The notes under the pieces: model-generated | The model's database searches: none | Seen by the model: the letters and a program-made list of their open reading frames with translations, nothing else | What the model was told of the DNA's origin: nothing | Source: Calothrix sp. PCC 7716 | GTDB lineage: Bacteria; Cyanobacteriota; Cyanobacteriia; Cyanobacteriales; Nostocaceae | DNA: 64,000 nucleotides | Reading direction: 5' to 3' | Assembly: GCF_019977735.1 (NCBI RefSeq) | Contig: NZ_AP025018.1 | Coordinates: 1,984,001-2,048,000, forward strand | Shown: piece after piece, positions 55,021 through 63,402 of the stretch | How positions within the stretch are numbered: position 1 is the first letter of the stretch | Layout: each line of letters begins with the position of its first letter | Position numbers and translations under genes: made by a program

Positions 55021-55532
55021 GGTTAATTTCACAAACATTATGTGTTTAATAGAGTTGTAAGTTTTTACCCTCACTCATCTAGAGCTTTACATGTTTGCCT
55101 TTTTATGCTTATGCAAGAAGAAGATAATAATTGATTTTTCAAGGCGGAACGCGAGCGGCACCTGTATTTCATACTTAATTATTTACATTATTTATGAATT
55201 AAATCGCACATTATACTGAGATATTTATACGCCGGACTCACATACAAAAGTTGCGCTTTATCTTTATATAGATGAAGCTTTGGGTTATTGTCAGTAATGT
55301 ATCATATTTATTTTTCACAACAGCAAATACTTAAGATGATGCAGAGGACAGTACGCATTAAAACATTTTCTTGGGATTCAAAGTAGTTGATTTATCTATA
55401 AAGGCGCCCTCCCGCTGCCAACTTATGCACCAAAGCGCTAAAATATAGGGTTGTCTTGCATGCAATGGAGCTAGATTTTTAAATACTTATATGCTAATTT
55501 TGACAAAGTATTTTATATGTATGTAAAATTTT
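55021..55532. other. Intergenic region between divergent secreted-protein genes
   Basis: About 510 bases with a GGCGCC site (about 55403) and no convincing gene. Both neighbouring genes start from it, so their promoters lie here. Confidence 0.45.
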
Positions 55533-55970
55533 ATGCCAAATTTATCAAATATAGTCAAAACTACGGTTTTATGTTTGTTTATAGCACCTACTGCATTATC
55601 ATTTAATACTAATATAGCCCGCGCGCAAACTAGAAACACAGTACCTCAAAGCTATAGCGGTGTTTGGCGTGGTAATGGTGTTCAAAAAAATCCTAGTAGC
55701 GAATGGTCTATATTAATTGCAATAACAGGTGGTAATGTTAATTCTATCGTTGGTACAGTTGCATACCCATCACTAAATTGCGGTGGAGAATTAAGGTTAC
55801 GTCGCGTAAGTACTAATTCGATTGAATTATCAGAAAGTATTACCTATGGCGCCTGTATAAATAATGGAATTATGACTCTTAAAGCTTCATCAACCAGAGC
55901 TTTAGAATATGGTTGGCAACAAGGCGCCACTACAGCTATTGGGAAAGTACAGAAAATTAGCGGTAAGTAA
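55533..55970 (+). CDS. Secreted protein, unknown
   Basis: A 145-residue protein with a signal peptide (TTVLCLFIAPTALSFNTNIA, cleavage near ARAQ). The mature domain has YSGVWRGNGVQKN, SSEWSILIAITGG, VGTVAYPSLNCGGEL and YGACINNGIM, with two cysteines that could pair. I have seen a similar W-x-G ... YPSLxCGGEL pattern as a C-terminal module of cyanobacterial kinases, but cannot name a function. Confidence 0.65.
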   Translation: MPNLSNIVKTTVLCLFIAPTALSFNTNIARAQTRNTVPQSYSGVWRGNGVQKNPSSEWSILIAITGGNVNSIVGTVAYPSLNCGGELRLRRVSTNSIELSESITYGACINNGIMTLKASSTRALEYGWQQGATTAIGKVQKISGK

Positions 55971-55986
55971 TTAAATTTTACCAAAC

Positions 55987-56106
55987 GTAGTTCATTTTAA
56001 TGAACTTTTACTATTAGCCTAGGGACTTTTAGTCTTAGGCGGGTATGAGCGTGTGAGATAATTAGTAATTAATATTACATGCCAAAATATAGGTGCAAGA
56101 TATAAG
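55987..56106. repeat. Dispersed repeat, copy 2 of an inverted pair
   Basis: Reverse complement reads CTTATATCTTGCACCTAT ... CTCATACCCGCCTA ... TTCATTAAAATGAAC, the same order as 13424-13540. Similarity is about three quarters overall with near-perfect blocks. The rest of the 55971-56354 gap holds no gene that I can support. Confidence 0.7.
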
Positions 56107-56354
56107 CCTCCGACTGGCGCCGCAAGCGCACCAGTAAAATATGGGACTAGCACATTTTTCTGAAACCCTGATTATATATGGATTTTTTGAATGTGCAAGT
56201 TAGGAGGATACCCGAAGAAAAAGGCTAAATTACGGCTGATATTGAGGCAAAGTTAAAATAAATAGAAAAACTAGGTGTTTAATGTCAATACCTTCGCGGC
56301 TATTTCTGAGTTAGAACGTAGTATAAACGCTTGTAGAATTAAGGTTTTTTCGTA

Positions 56355-57245
56355 ATGGTTACTTTTGCTTCTCCTCCTATACAAAAAATAGATAGTAAGG
56401 TAGCACTTAAACAAGATGTAGAACTTTACGTATTGCGTTTAGACTTGGTACATCCGGTTATTAGTGGTAACAAATGGTACAAGTTGAAATATAATCTTGA
56501 AGCAGCGAAGCGAGAACATTTAGATACTATACTGACTTTTGGCGGCGCCTATTCTAATCATATACATGCAACTGCGGCAGCGGGTAATTTATTTGGGTTA
56601 AAAACTATAGGTGTTATTCGGGGAGAAAAGACATTACCACTTAACCCGACATTAGAGTTTGCCACAAGTCAGGGGATGCAACTTATATATGTAGATAGAC
56701 AAACTTATAAACAAAGAAATAGCGAAACGCTACGTCAAGATTTATTAGCACGCTTTGGTAAGGTGTTTATAATTTCTGAAGGTGGTTGTAATTTGGATGG
56801 AGTGCGGGGTTGTAGGGAAATAATTAGTCAAGATTTTGAGTTTGATATTGCGTGTATAGCTTGCGGGACTGGTACGACTTTAGCGGGTGTTGCACTTTCT
56901 TTAAATACTCAGCAGCATTTAATTGGTTTTCCTGTTTTAAAAGGTGGAGAATTTTTAAAGCAGGATATTCAAGGTTTAATGGCGCCGTATCAACATAATA
57001 TAAATGTATCGTGGGAGTTGAGATGTAATTATCATTTTGGTGGTTACGCAAAGGTTAATGATGAGTTGTTAAGGTTTGCGCGCGAGTTTGAGATGGAGTT
57101 TGGTGTGCCGCTTGATTATGTGTATACTGCTAAGATGTTTTATGGTGTTATGGATTTAGTTAAGGAAGGGTATTTTAATAGGCGCCGTGTTTTGTTGATA
57201 CATACTGGTGGTTTACAGGGAAATGCCGCTAAATTTTTGAAATAA
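56355..57245 (+). CDS. PLP-dependent D-cysteine desulfhydrase/ACC deaminase family
   Basis: A 296-residue fold-type II PLP enzyme. The Lys that holds PLP is in SGNKWYKLKYNL (about residues 37-48), the substrate-binding loop is FGGAYSNHIHATAAAG, and the phosphate loop is ACGTGTTLAG. Members cleave D-cysteine or 1-aminocyclopropane-1-carboxylate to give a keto acid and ammonia; which substrate applies here cannot be told from sequence. Its last 33 bases overlap the convergent dGTPase gene. Confidence 0.85.
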   Translation: MVTFASPPIQKIDSKVALKQDVELYVLRLDLVHPVISGNKWYKLKYNLEAAKREHLDTILTFGGAYSNHIHATAAAGNLFGLKTIGVIRGEKTLPLNPTLEFATSQGMQLIYVDRQTYKQRNSETLRQDLLARFGKVFIISEGGCNLDGVRGCREIISQDFEFDIACIACGTGTTLAGVALSLNTQQHLIGFPVLKGGEFLKQDIQGLMAPYQHNINVSWELRCNYHFGGYAKVNDELLRFAREFEMEFGVPLDYVYTAKMFYGVMDLVKEGYFNRRRVLLIHTGGLQGNAAKFLK

Positions 57246-58538
57246 GCTGGTTGCATAAGAGTCGCTCATTCCTGATATATAATCGGTGATGCGTAAGATT
57301 TTGTGATATGTGTCTTCGGTTTCTAGTGGACGATATTTTTCTGGGAGCATTAGCGCTATTAATTCACCTTTTTTACTGGTGCGTAATGCTGCATCGACAA
57401 AATCAGCAAATAGCTTTCCTAAGACTTCGTAACCTGCTATTCGCATTCCTAATATATCTGGATGTAGGAAAACTTTTTTTGTAACGGTTTTGGAGATGTT
57501 TTCTAATTGTGGTGCGTATTTACTGAGTGATAATAAATTTTGGTCGAATGTACCTGTAAGGATTTCATACTCACGTGCAAGGAAATTATCTGCTGCTTCT
57601 TGAATTAAGTTGTTAATAGATTTACCACGTAAACGTTTGACTTTCTCTGCTTCGCTAAATTCTTGCTCATCTATATTTATTACGGCAATATCACTCAATA
57701 ACGCGCGTGTTTCTTCATATGATATATATCCCATTCGATAACCGTCTTCAACATCTATTATGGAATAACATATATCATCCGCAGCTTCTACTAAAAACGC
57801 AAGGGGATGACGTACCCACCAATAAGTATTATTATGATGTCTAATTAAGCCTAAAATTTGAGCTACTTCGTTAAATAATTCTTTTTCAGCTTGGAAAAAG
57901 CCGTATTTTTTAGCACTACAACCTGTATAATTATTAATAATATTTACAGCAATAGAAGATTCGCGCGGATATTTGGTAAAAGCTGCTAGTGTCGGACAAG
58001 TTAGTTGCATTCCACCGTGACGATGGTGCATTTCTATATTGGTGAGAATACGAAAACCTTGTGCGTTACCTTCAAATAAATCAAAGTCAGATTTTTGCTG
58101 TGTATTGAGACAATCTTTCAAAGTATTGGCGCCACTATACCAAAATGCAAAACCTTGACGTATAGAATCTTCACCTGAATGACCAAAAGGGGGATTACCA
58201 ATATCATGTGCCAAACAGGCAGCCGAAACAATATCTCCAAAGTCAGAACCGCTCAACTCATATTTTTCTAGTTGATGACGCTTAACAACTTCGTAACCAA
58301 CAATTCTACCCAGTGAACGTCCTACACAAGAAACTTCCAAGCTATGAATTAACCGTGTGCGAATATAATCGTTTTTAGATAACGAGTAAACCTGAGTTTT
58401 ATCCTTAAGGCGCCGAAACGGAGAAGAAAAAACAATACGGTCACAATCCTTTTGAAAACAGGTTCGGTCTAATTGTAAATCTTCTGGCGCCTGTTTTCCG
58501 AGACGCTGCGGAGTCAAAAGTCGTTTCCATTCCATCAT
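57213..58538 (-). CDS. dgt: Deoxyguanosinetriphosphate triphosphohydrolase-like HD enzyme
   Basis: A 441-residue protein that hydrolyses dNTPs (dGTP to deoxyguanosine and triphosphate). The N-terminus has DRTCFQKDCDRIVFSSPFRR, then TRLIHSLEVSC with the first metal His and AACLAHDIGNPPFGHSGE with the HD pair; EMHHRHGGMQL gives further His residues. It overlaps the convergent PLP gene by 33 bases. Heptamer repeats lie between its start and the next gene. Confidence 0.92.
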   Translation of the reverse strand: MMEWKRLLTPQRLGKQAPEDLQLDRTCFQKDCDRIVFSSPFRRLKDKTQVYSLSKNDYIRTRLIHSLEVSCVGRSLGRIVGYEVVKRHQLEKYELSGSDFGDIVSAACLAHDIGNPPFGHSGEDSIRQGFAFWYSGANTLKDCLNTQQKSDFDLFEGNAQGFRILTNIEMHHRHGGMQLTCPTLAAFTKYPRESSIAVNIINNYTGCSAKKYGFFQAEKELFNEVAQILGLIRHHNNTYWWVRHPLAFLVEAADDICYSIIDVEDGYRMGYISYEETRALLSDIAVINIDEQEFSEAEKVKRLRGKSINNLIQEAADNFLAREYEILTGTFDQNLLSLSKYAPQLENISKTVTKKVFLHPDILGMRIAGYEVLGKLFADFVDAALRTSKKGELIALMLPEKYRPLETEDTYHKILRITDYISGMSDSYATSLFQKFSGISL

Positions 58539-58548
58539 AAATAAAGTA

Positions 58549-58735
58549 ATGAGTGCTGAGTGCTGAGTAGGAGTAATAAGTGCTGAGTGCTGAGTGCTGA
58601 GTGTTTATTTTTAACTCCTAATCATAACTTCTAACTCCTAACTTCTAACTCCTAACTTCTAACTCCTAACTTCTAACTTCTTACTTACTCAGCACTCAGC
58701 ACTCAGCACTTTCTACTCTGTTCAGCACTTTCTAC
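58549..58735. repeat. Heptamer tandem repeats
   Basis: Three short arrays: GAGTGCT-type units (58551-58602), then a run of eight- and nine-base units AACTCCT and AACTTCT (58611-58680), then CTCAGCA units (58686-58712) with STTTCTACTCT-like words. They fill the gap between dgt and the lipoprotein gene. Confidence 0.85.
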
Positions 58736-59205
58736 TCTTCTGGTTTTGTGCAATACTGATTAAGCTCGCTGACAGAACTATCGAATTGTGCAGCAGCTTC
58801 GGCAGCATTTTTGAGTGCTGTATCTATTTCACCTCTTGCTTTTTGAATTGTCGCACGTCCAGCGGTTGATGCTTCGGCTTTTTTTGTGGCGCCAAGTGCT
58901 TTACCTGCTATTTCTACGTTTTTACTAAGTGTTTCAAATGTCTTGACAAATTTACCTTGATACTCTTTTAACTTTTCATCGCCCAAATTCAAGTCACGTA
59001 TTTTTTTTGTAACGTCTTGTAATTCTTTTGCAAGTTTTAAACTAGTTGACACCTGGGCGCCTTTATTTTTATCAATTAATGTAGTTCCTTCATTGACTTG
59101 CTTAATAAATCGTTCGCACTGAGCAACTTTAGTGTCGCTACAGCCAAAAAGTGACAATGCCATACTTAAGCTCACGGGAGCAATTATATACTTACGCCAA
59201 ACCAC
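58732..59205 (-). CDS. Lipoprotein, helical, unknown
   Basis: A 157-residue protein with a lipoprotein signal (ALSLFGC, Cys at 22). The mature part is alpha-helical, Lys/Ala/Glu-rich (LKLAKELQDVTKKIRDL, AEASTAGRATIQKARGEID) and ends with a Cys. It resembles small periplasmic coiled-coil proteins. It stands between the repeats at 58.6 kb and the nickel/cobalt transporter, with no link evident. No function is assigned. Confidence 0.7.
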   Translation of the reverse strand: MVWRKYIIAPVSLSMALSLFGCSDTKVAQCERFIKQVNEGTTLIDKNKGAQVSTSLKLAKELQDVTKKIRDLNLGDEKLKEYQGKFVKTFETLSKNVEIAGKALGATKKAEASTAGRATIQKARGEIDTALKNAAEAAAQFDSSVSELNQYCTKPEE

Positions 59206-59354
59206 AACAGATACCCATCACCATAAAATTCCAAACAATAGTATCCGATGATTCGACTATTTTGATAATTGTTCCGTTAATTCGATACATAAGTTAGTTT
59301 GGAAGTTAGTTGGGTTTTCCTGCGGATAACTACGTTAACGTTCCTCCACCCAAC

Positions 59355-60077
59355 CTACCAGTCTACGGGTAAACCCAAATTATCCAATCTTTGGGCATCT
59401 TTTAATAAAGGTTGAATTTCGCCGTCGATGGCTATTTTACCTCCGTAAAGTACTAGCGCGCGTTGTGTGACTCTCGCGAGCCAGTGTAAATCGTGAGAAG
59501 CAACGAGTAAAGCTTTACCTTGCCAGTTTAATAGTACTTGCGCGAGTTTACGGCGCCATGCTGGGTCAAGTCCGGTAGTAGGTTCATCGAGTATCAGTAT
59601 ATCGGGTTCTAGAACCAGAATTGCTGCAAGGGCCGCTAGGCGCCTTTGTCCACCCGAAAGTTCGTGTGCAGAACGTCGCTCAAAAGCTTCTAAACCAAAC
59701 TCAGCGAGTAAATGTCTAGCTTTATCTATTGCTATGGCATTTGGGACTCCGTAGTTTCTTGGGCCAAACGTAATATCTTCTAAAATGGTTGGCATAAATA
59801 ATTGGTCGTTGGCATCTTGAAAACCAAAACCAATATGGCGCCTTACTTCTGCAAAATTTTCGGGTTCTACGTGTATATTATTTATCAATATTTTTCCTGA
59901 TTTCGGTTGTTTTAAACCAATCAGATTTTCGAGTAAAGTACTTTTACCCGAACCAGTGGCGCCCATTAAAGCTACTCGGTCGCCAGCTTTGATATCAAAT
60001 GTAATTTCACTTAATACATTTGATTCTTTTGTATATGAATACACTAAGTTATGAACAGCTAAAACAGTTTGTGACAT
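59355..60077 (-). CDS. cbiO: ECF transporter ATP-binding protein (Co/Ni)
   Basis: A 240-residue ABC ATPase. Walker A is GATGSGKST (about 37-45), the signature is ELSGGQRRLAALAAILV, Walker B is ILILDEPTTGLDP, and the switch His is in VASHDL. The sequence follows the CbiO group of energy-coupling factor ATPases. It lies 24 bases after cbiQ on the same transcript (M-Q-O order) and powers uptake by the membrane parts. Confidence 0.9.
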   Translation of the reverse strand: MSQTVLAVHNLVYSYTKESNVLSEITFDIKAGDRVALMGATGSGKSTLLENLIGLKQPKSGKILINNIHVEPENFAEVRRHIGFGFQDANDQLFMPTILEDITFGPRNYGVPNAIAIDKARHLLAEFGLEAFERRSAHELSGGQRRLAALAAILVLEPDILILDEPTTGLDPAWRRKLAQVLLNWQGKALLVASHDLHWLARVTQRALVLYGGKIAIDGEIQPLLKDAQRLDNLGLPVDW

Positions 60078-60101
60078 TAAAAAAATTGGGGAAAGGAATA
60101 A

Positions 60102-60749
60102 TTATAATAACCAGGATGCAATAGTTAAACTTGATGCAATAATGCTCATTAAGATGACTATGTAAGTTTCTTTGGGTCGTAGTTCACAAGTTACGGGCAT
60201 TTCTCCTGTGTAACCGCGTGCTATCATTGCAGCATAAACTCTCTCTGCACGGTCTAAACTACGAACGTATAATGCCCCTATCATTGAGGCACTAGCATAA
60301 CGTAACCATCCAGCATTTCCTGAAAGTCCTCGTAACTGGGCGCCACGCTGCATTCTTTCAACTTCACTAAGCAATATTTCCATATATTGCCCAGCTAATA
60401 ATAAGCTTTGTTTGAATACACTCGGTAAAGGCAAAGATTTAAGCGCGATACCAAAACTATGGGGTGGCAATGTAAGTAAAAAACTATTCATTGCTAGCAA
60501 ACAAATTAACGAACGCACCAGCAAGAAACTCGCGCGTTGCCAGCCTAAAGGAAGTGCTAAGAATGATAAAAATAATAGTTCAGTACCAAGTAAAGCCGCA
60601 AGTTTTGGAAGTCTTGCACGCAATATACTAGCCCAAACTAATGCTAAAACTCCATAAACACTAAGCATAGACCAAGCATTCTGTTTGAGCAAAGCACTAC
60701 CGATAACAATTATTAGAGATATATATAAACGTAGAGTTAGAGACCACAT
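60102..60749 (-). CDS. cbiQ: ECF transporter T component (Co/Ni)
   Basis: I chose the ATG at 60749 (MWSLTLRLYI), because the upstream extension is repeat DNA. The 215-residue protein has about five hydrophobic segments and the conserved RGAQLRG and RAERVYAAMIARGYTG coupling helices of EcfT/CbiQ proteins. CbiQ links the substrate-binding CbiM with the ATPase CbiO. The first 20 or so residues normally seen before LYISL appear shortened. Confidence 0.88.
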   Translation of the reverse strand: MWSLTLRLYISLIIVIGSALLKQNAWSMLSVYGVLALVWASILRARLPKLAALLGTELLFLSFLALPLGWQRASFLLVRSLICLLAMNSFLLTLPPHSFGIALKSLPLPSVFKQSLLLAGQYMEILLSEVERMQRGAQLRGLSGNAGWLRYASASMIGALYVRSLDRAERVYAAMIARGYTGEMPVTCELRPKETYIVILMSIIASSLTIASWLL

Positions 60750-60770
60750 ATTTAAAAATAAGGTGATTTT

Positions 60771-60804
60771 TATCCCCCCTTGGGGAGCGCAGGTTGGGGG
60801 GATC
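60771..60804. repeat. G/C-tract palindromic repeat between cbiM and cbiQ
   Basis: ATCCCCCCTTGGGGAGCGC followed by AGGTTGGGGGGATC is a shorter copy of the 12872-12955 element. It fills most of the space between the cbiM stop and the cbiQ start. Confidence 0.85.
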
Positions 60805-60810
60805 AATTTT

Positions 60811-61743
60811 TTAGCTTCTTTCAGCAGGAGCGCCTTTCATAATGCTGGCAAGACCAAATGCGATACCAAAGCAAACGATAGAACCAACAATTCCAGCAAT
60901 GCTAGTGCCAATTTTGTCAAGCCCTTCCACTTGATAATCTGCAAACGGTGTAGGAACAGCAACACGAACATTTTCTCCGAGTTTATCGAAACCTGTTTGT
61001 TCTGATACCCAGTCCAACCCGTCAGGAAAAGCTGATGCAAATAGCGATAAGACTCCAGCAATTAGCAAAATACTCACAACAGGAACTAACCAACCTCTAA
61101 ACTCGCGCTGCTCTCCTGGCAATAAATCTGGTCGTGCAGTCGCAAGGTAAGCAAGTACTCCTCCTGTAATTAGTCCTTCTCCAACACCAATCAAAATGTG
61201 AATACCTGTCATTGAAGGTAAAACAATATTAATTGGCGCCGTTCCCGATAATGCCAATTCAATTGCTGCGACTATTGCCGCTACCACAACACTAATACCA
61301 GCTGCAACTCCTGCTGCCAATGGTAAACGGCCTCTTTTACCACCTAATAACCGCAGCAAAGGTTGTGTTAAACTCCAACCGACCCAAACTCCGACTACAC
61401 CCATATTTAAAATATTTGCCCCCAGAGCAGTAATTCCACCATCAGCAAATAATACTGCTTGAATAATCAATACTGTGGCAATACAAAGCGTTGCTGCCCA
61501 AGGACTACCCAAAATTACTGCCGCTAAAGTTCCACCTAACAAATGACCACTGGTACCACCTGCTACAGGAAAGTTAACCATTTGTGCGGCAAAAACAAAT
61601 GCCGTCGTTAATCCTAAAATCGGTGCGCTACGTACACCAAATGCATTGTTCGCGCGTTTCACCGCAATCGCAAGCGCTGCAACAGTCGCTACACCTGTTA
61701 CCGCAGCTACCGATGGAGAAACAAACCCATCAGGAATATGCAT
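60811..61743 (-). CDS. cbiM: Nickel/cobalt ECF substrate-binding protein, CbiM-NikN fusion
   Basis: A 310-residue membrane protein, first of the cbiM-Q-O unit. The N-terminus MHIPDGFVSP carries the metal-binding His2, and the S-component helices follow (MVNFPVAGGTSGHLLGGTLA). The C-terminus has PDGLDWV, a loop and a further membrane segment, the PDGLE/NikN domain, so the usual CbiN or NikN gene is fused in. Selectivity for Ni or Co cannot be decided here. The upstream 490 bases show no clear cobalamin riboswitch. Confidence 0.9.
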   Translation of the reverse strand: MHIPDGFVSPSVAAVTGVATVAALAIAVKRANNAFGVRSAPILGLTTAFVFAAQMVNFPVAGGTSGHLLGGTLAAVILGSPWAATLCIATVLIIQAVLFADGGITALGANILNMGVVGVWVGWSLTQPLLRLLGGKRGRLPLAAGVAAGISVVVAAIVAAIELALSGTAPINIVLPSMTGIHILIGVGEGLITGGVLAYLATARPDLLPGEQREFRGWLVPVVSILLIAGVLSLFASAFPDGLDWVSEQTGFDKLGENVRVAVPTPFADYQVEGLDKIGTSIAGIVGSIVCFGIAFGLASIMKGAPAERS

Positions 61744-62235
61744 GATTTTCTCCAGTTTTTAATGTCATTTTTGATACTCTACCATTGAAAATTTTGTTAG
61801 TATATAAACTTAATAAAAAACAAAAGATTCACAAATTTTCAATGCCCGTATGGGGGATTCTAAATACTTCTTAAGAGTCATTGACAGCCAAATTTTTCGT
61901 ATTTTTACATACATACGTAATATCACAAATATCAAAAACATTTTTGAAATTATGTTATTTTATTTATTTTTACACTTATTTTTTTACTAAACACTTTCAC
62001 TTTAATGAGAATAATAATCATATTTGTACGTGTAACAAAACTAGTTAGAGATAGTTGGAAAATTTATTCTTTTGAGTAGATTCATCACATAAATTTACAA
62101 ATAAGTATTTTTTGTTAAGAATTAGTCCTAAGATAGTTGAGATTTATTGACAACAATCTATACTTAATATAATATTTACATTAGTTGTAAAAAGTTGGTA
62201 GCTATACTTATTGTTTTGCAAAATAATCTTAAACC
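61744..62235. other. Intergenic region between cbiM and the multicopper oxidase
   Basis: About 490 bases of AT-rich DNA between divergent genes. No hairpin, riboswitch-like box or metal-regulator site stood out to me. Both promoters must be here. Confidence 0.45.
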
Positions 62236-63252
62236 ATGCCTAATAACTTTATTTTGCCTGGAGGGGACTTGTTAAGTCGGCGCCAACTACTCAAATTCGG
62301 ATTGGCAGGTGCCGGGTTAATAGGTGGAACAACGCTGTGGCAAGCATTGAGTGTACGCCACTCTCAAGTAAGAATACCACCAATGGAGGCGCCTGCGAAT
62401 ACAAAGGCAATGAATCCAACGAAAATATTGCGTGACTTTGACTATGGCACAGTAAAGCGTGAGAACGGGCGAACTGTGCGTGAGTTTCGTTTAACAGCAT
62501 CCACATCAATAATTCAGCTAAATACAGCAGTATCGTACAATATTTGGGATTTAAACGGCAGAATTCCTGGGCCAACACTAAGAGCAAAACAAGGGGAACG
62601 AATACGAGTATTATTTCTTAACCAAGCAGGTCATTCACACTCACTGCATTTTCATGGAGTTCACCCAGCAGAAATGGATGGGGTGCGACCAATTAGTAAC
62701 GGCAAAGCTACAATTTACGAATTTGACGCAGAACCGTATGGAGTTCATTTATACCATTGTCATATTGAACCTGTAACCCGACATATTGCGAAAGGTTTAT
62801 ATGGAATGTTTATTATCGACCCACCCTCACAGCGACCACCTGCTGATGAAATTGTGTTGATAATGGGTGGATACGATGTGAATGATGACAACCGGAATGA
62901 GTATTATGCTTTCAACGGATTGCCACACTATTACATGGATAATCCAATTCGCATTTACAAAGACCAACTAATTAGACTCTATGTTCTTAACATCATTGAG
63001 TTTGACCCTGCTGTAACATTTCACCTTCACGCAAACTTCTTCGACGTGTATCGATATGGCATGACGATGACTCCGAGCGAGAAAAGCGATGTAATTACAA
63101 TGGGTGTTGCAGAACGCCATATATTAGAGTTTGCTTTTCGCTATCCCGGTAAGTATATGTTCCACCCACATCAGGATGCAGTTGCTGAAAATGGCTGTAT
63201 GGGACAGTTTGAGGTTATTGAATCATCAACTAAAAATTCAGCAAACAGCTAA
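62236..63252 (+). CDS. Multicopper oxidase with Tat signal
   Basis: A 338-residue exported copper enzyme. A twin-arginine-like signal (SRRQLLKFG, about residues 14-22) precedes a hydrophobic segment. Copper ligands are in HFHGVH (138-143), HLYHCHIEPV (171-180), HLHANFF (about 263) and FHPHQD (about 312), so two cupredoxin domains with both type 1/type 3 sites are present. The Cys-His set HCH is typical of two-domain oxidases. It may oxidise Fe(II) or Cu(I). The next gene starts 150 bases later on the same strand. Confidence 0.85.
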   Translation: MPNNFILPGGDLLSRRQLLKFGLAGAGLIGGTTLWQALSVRHSQVRIPPMEAPANTKAMNPTKILRDFDYGTVKRENGRTVREFRLTASTSIIQLNTAVSYNIWDLNGRIPGPTLRAKQGERIRVLFLNQAGHSHSLHFHGVHPAEMDGVRPISNGKATIYEFDAEPYGVHLYHCHIEPVTRHIAKGLYGMFIIDPPSQRPPADEIVLIMGGYDVNDDNRNEYYAFNGLPHYYMDNPIRIYKDQLIRLYVLNIIEFDPAVTFHLHANFFDVYRYGMTMTPSEKSDVITMGVAERHILEFAFRYPGKYMFHPHQDAVAENGCMGQFEVIESSTKNSANS

Positions 63253-63402
63253 ATACGAGCAATTGTTAAATCAAGTTTAAATGAAGGCAAAATTATTGCA
63301 AATATAATTCATTAAGTGCAAGACTAACATAACTGAGATTACGACAAGCTGTCATAGGTTATTTGATTTTTCAGCTTTGTAAATTTGTTTAGGAGTAAAA
63401 AA

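Noticed and set aside
61744-62235. Possible cobalamin riboswitch upstream of cbiM
   Set aside because: No recognisable B12-box or multi-stem pattern could be seen by eye.
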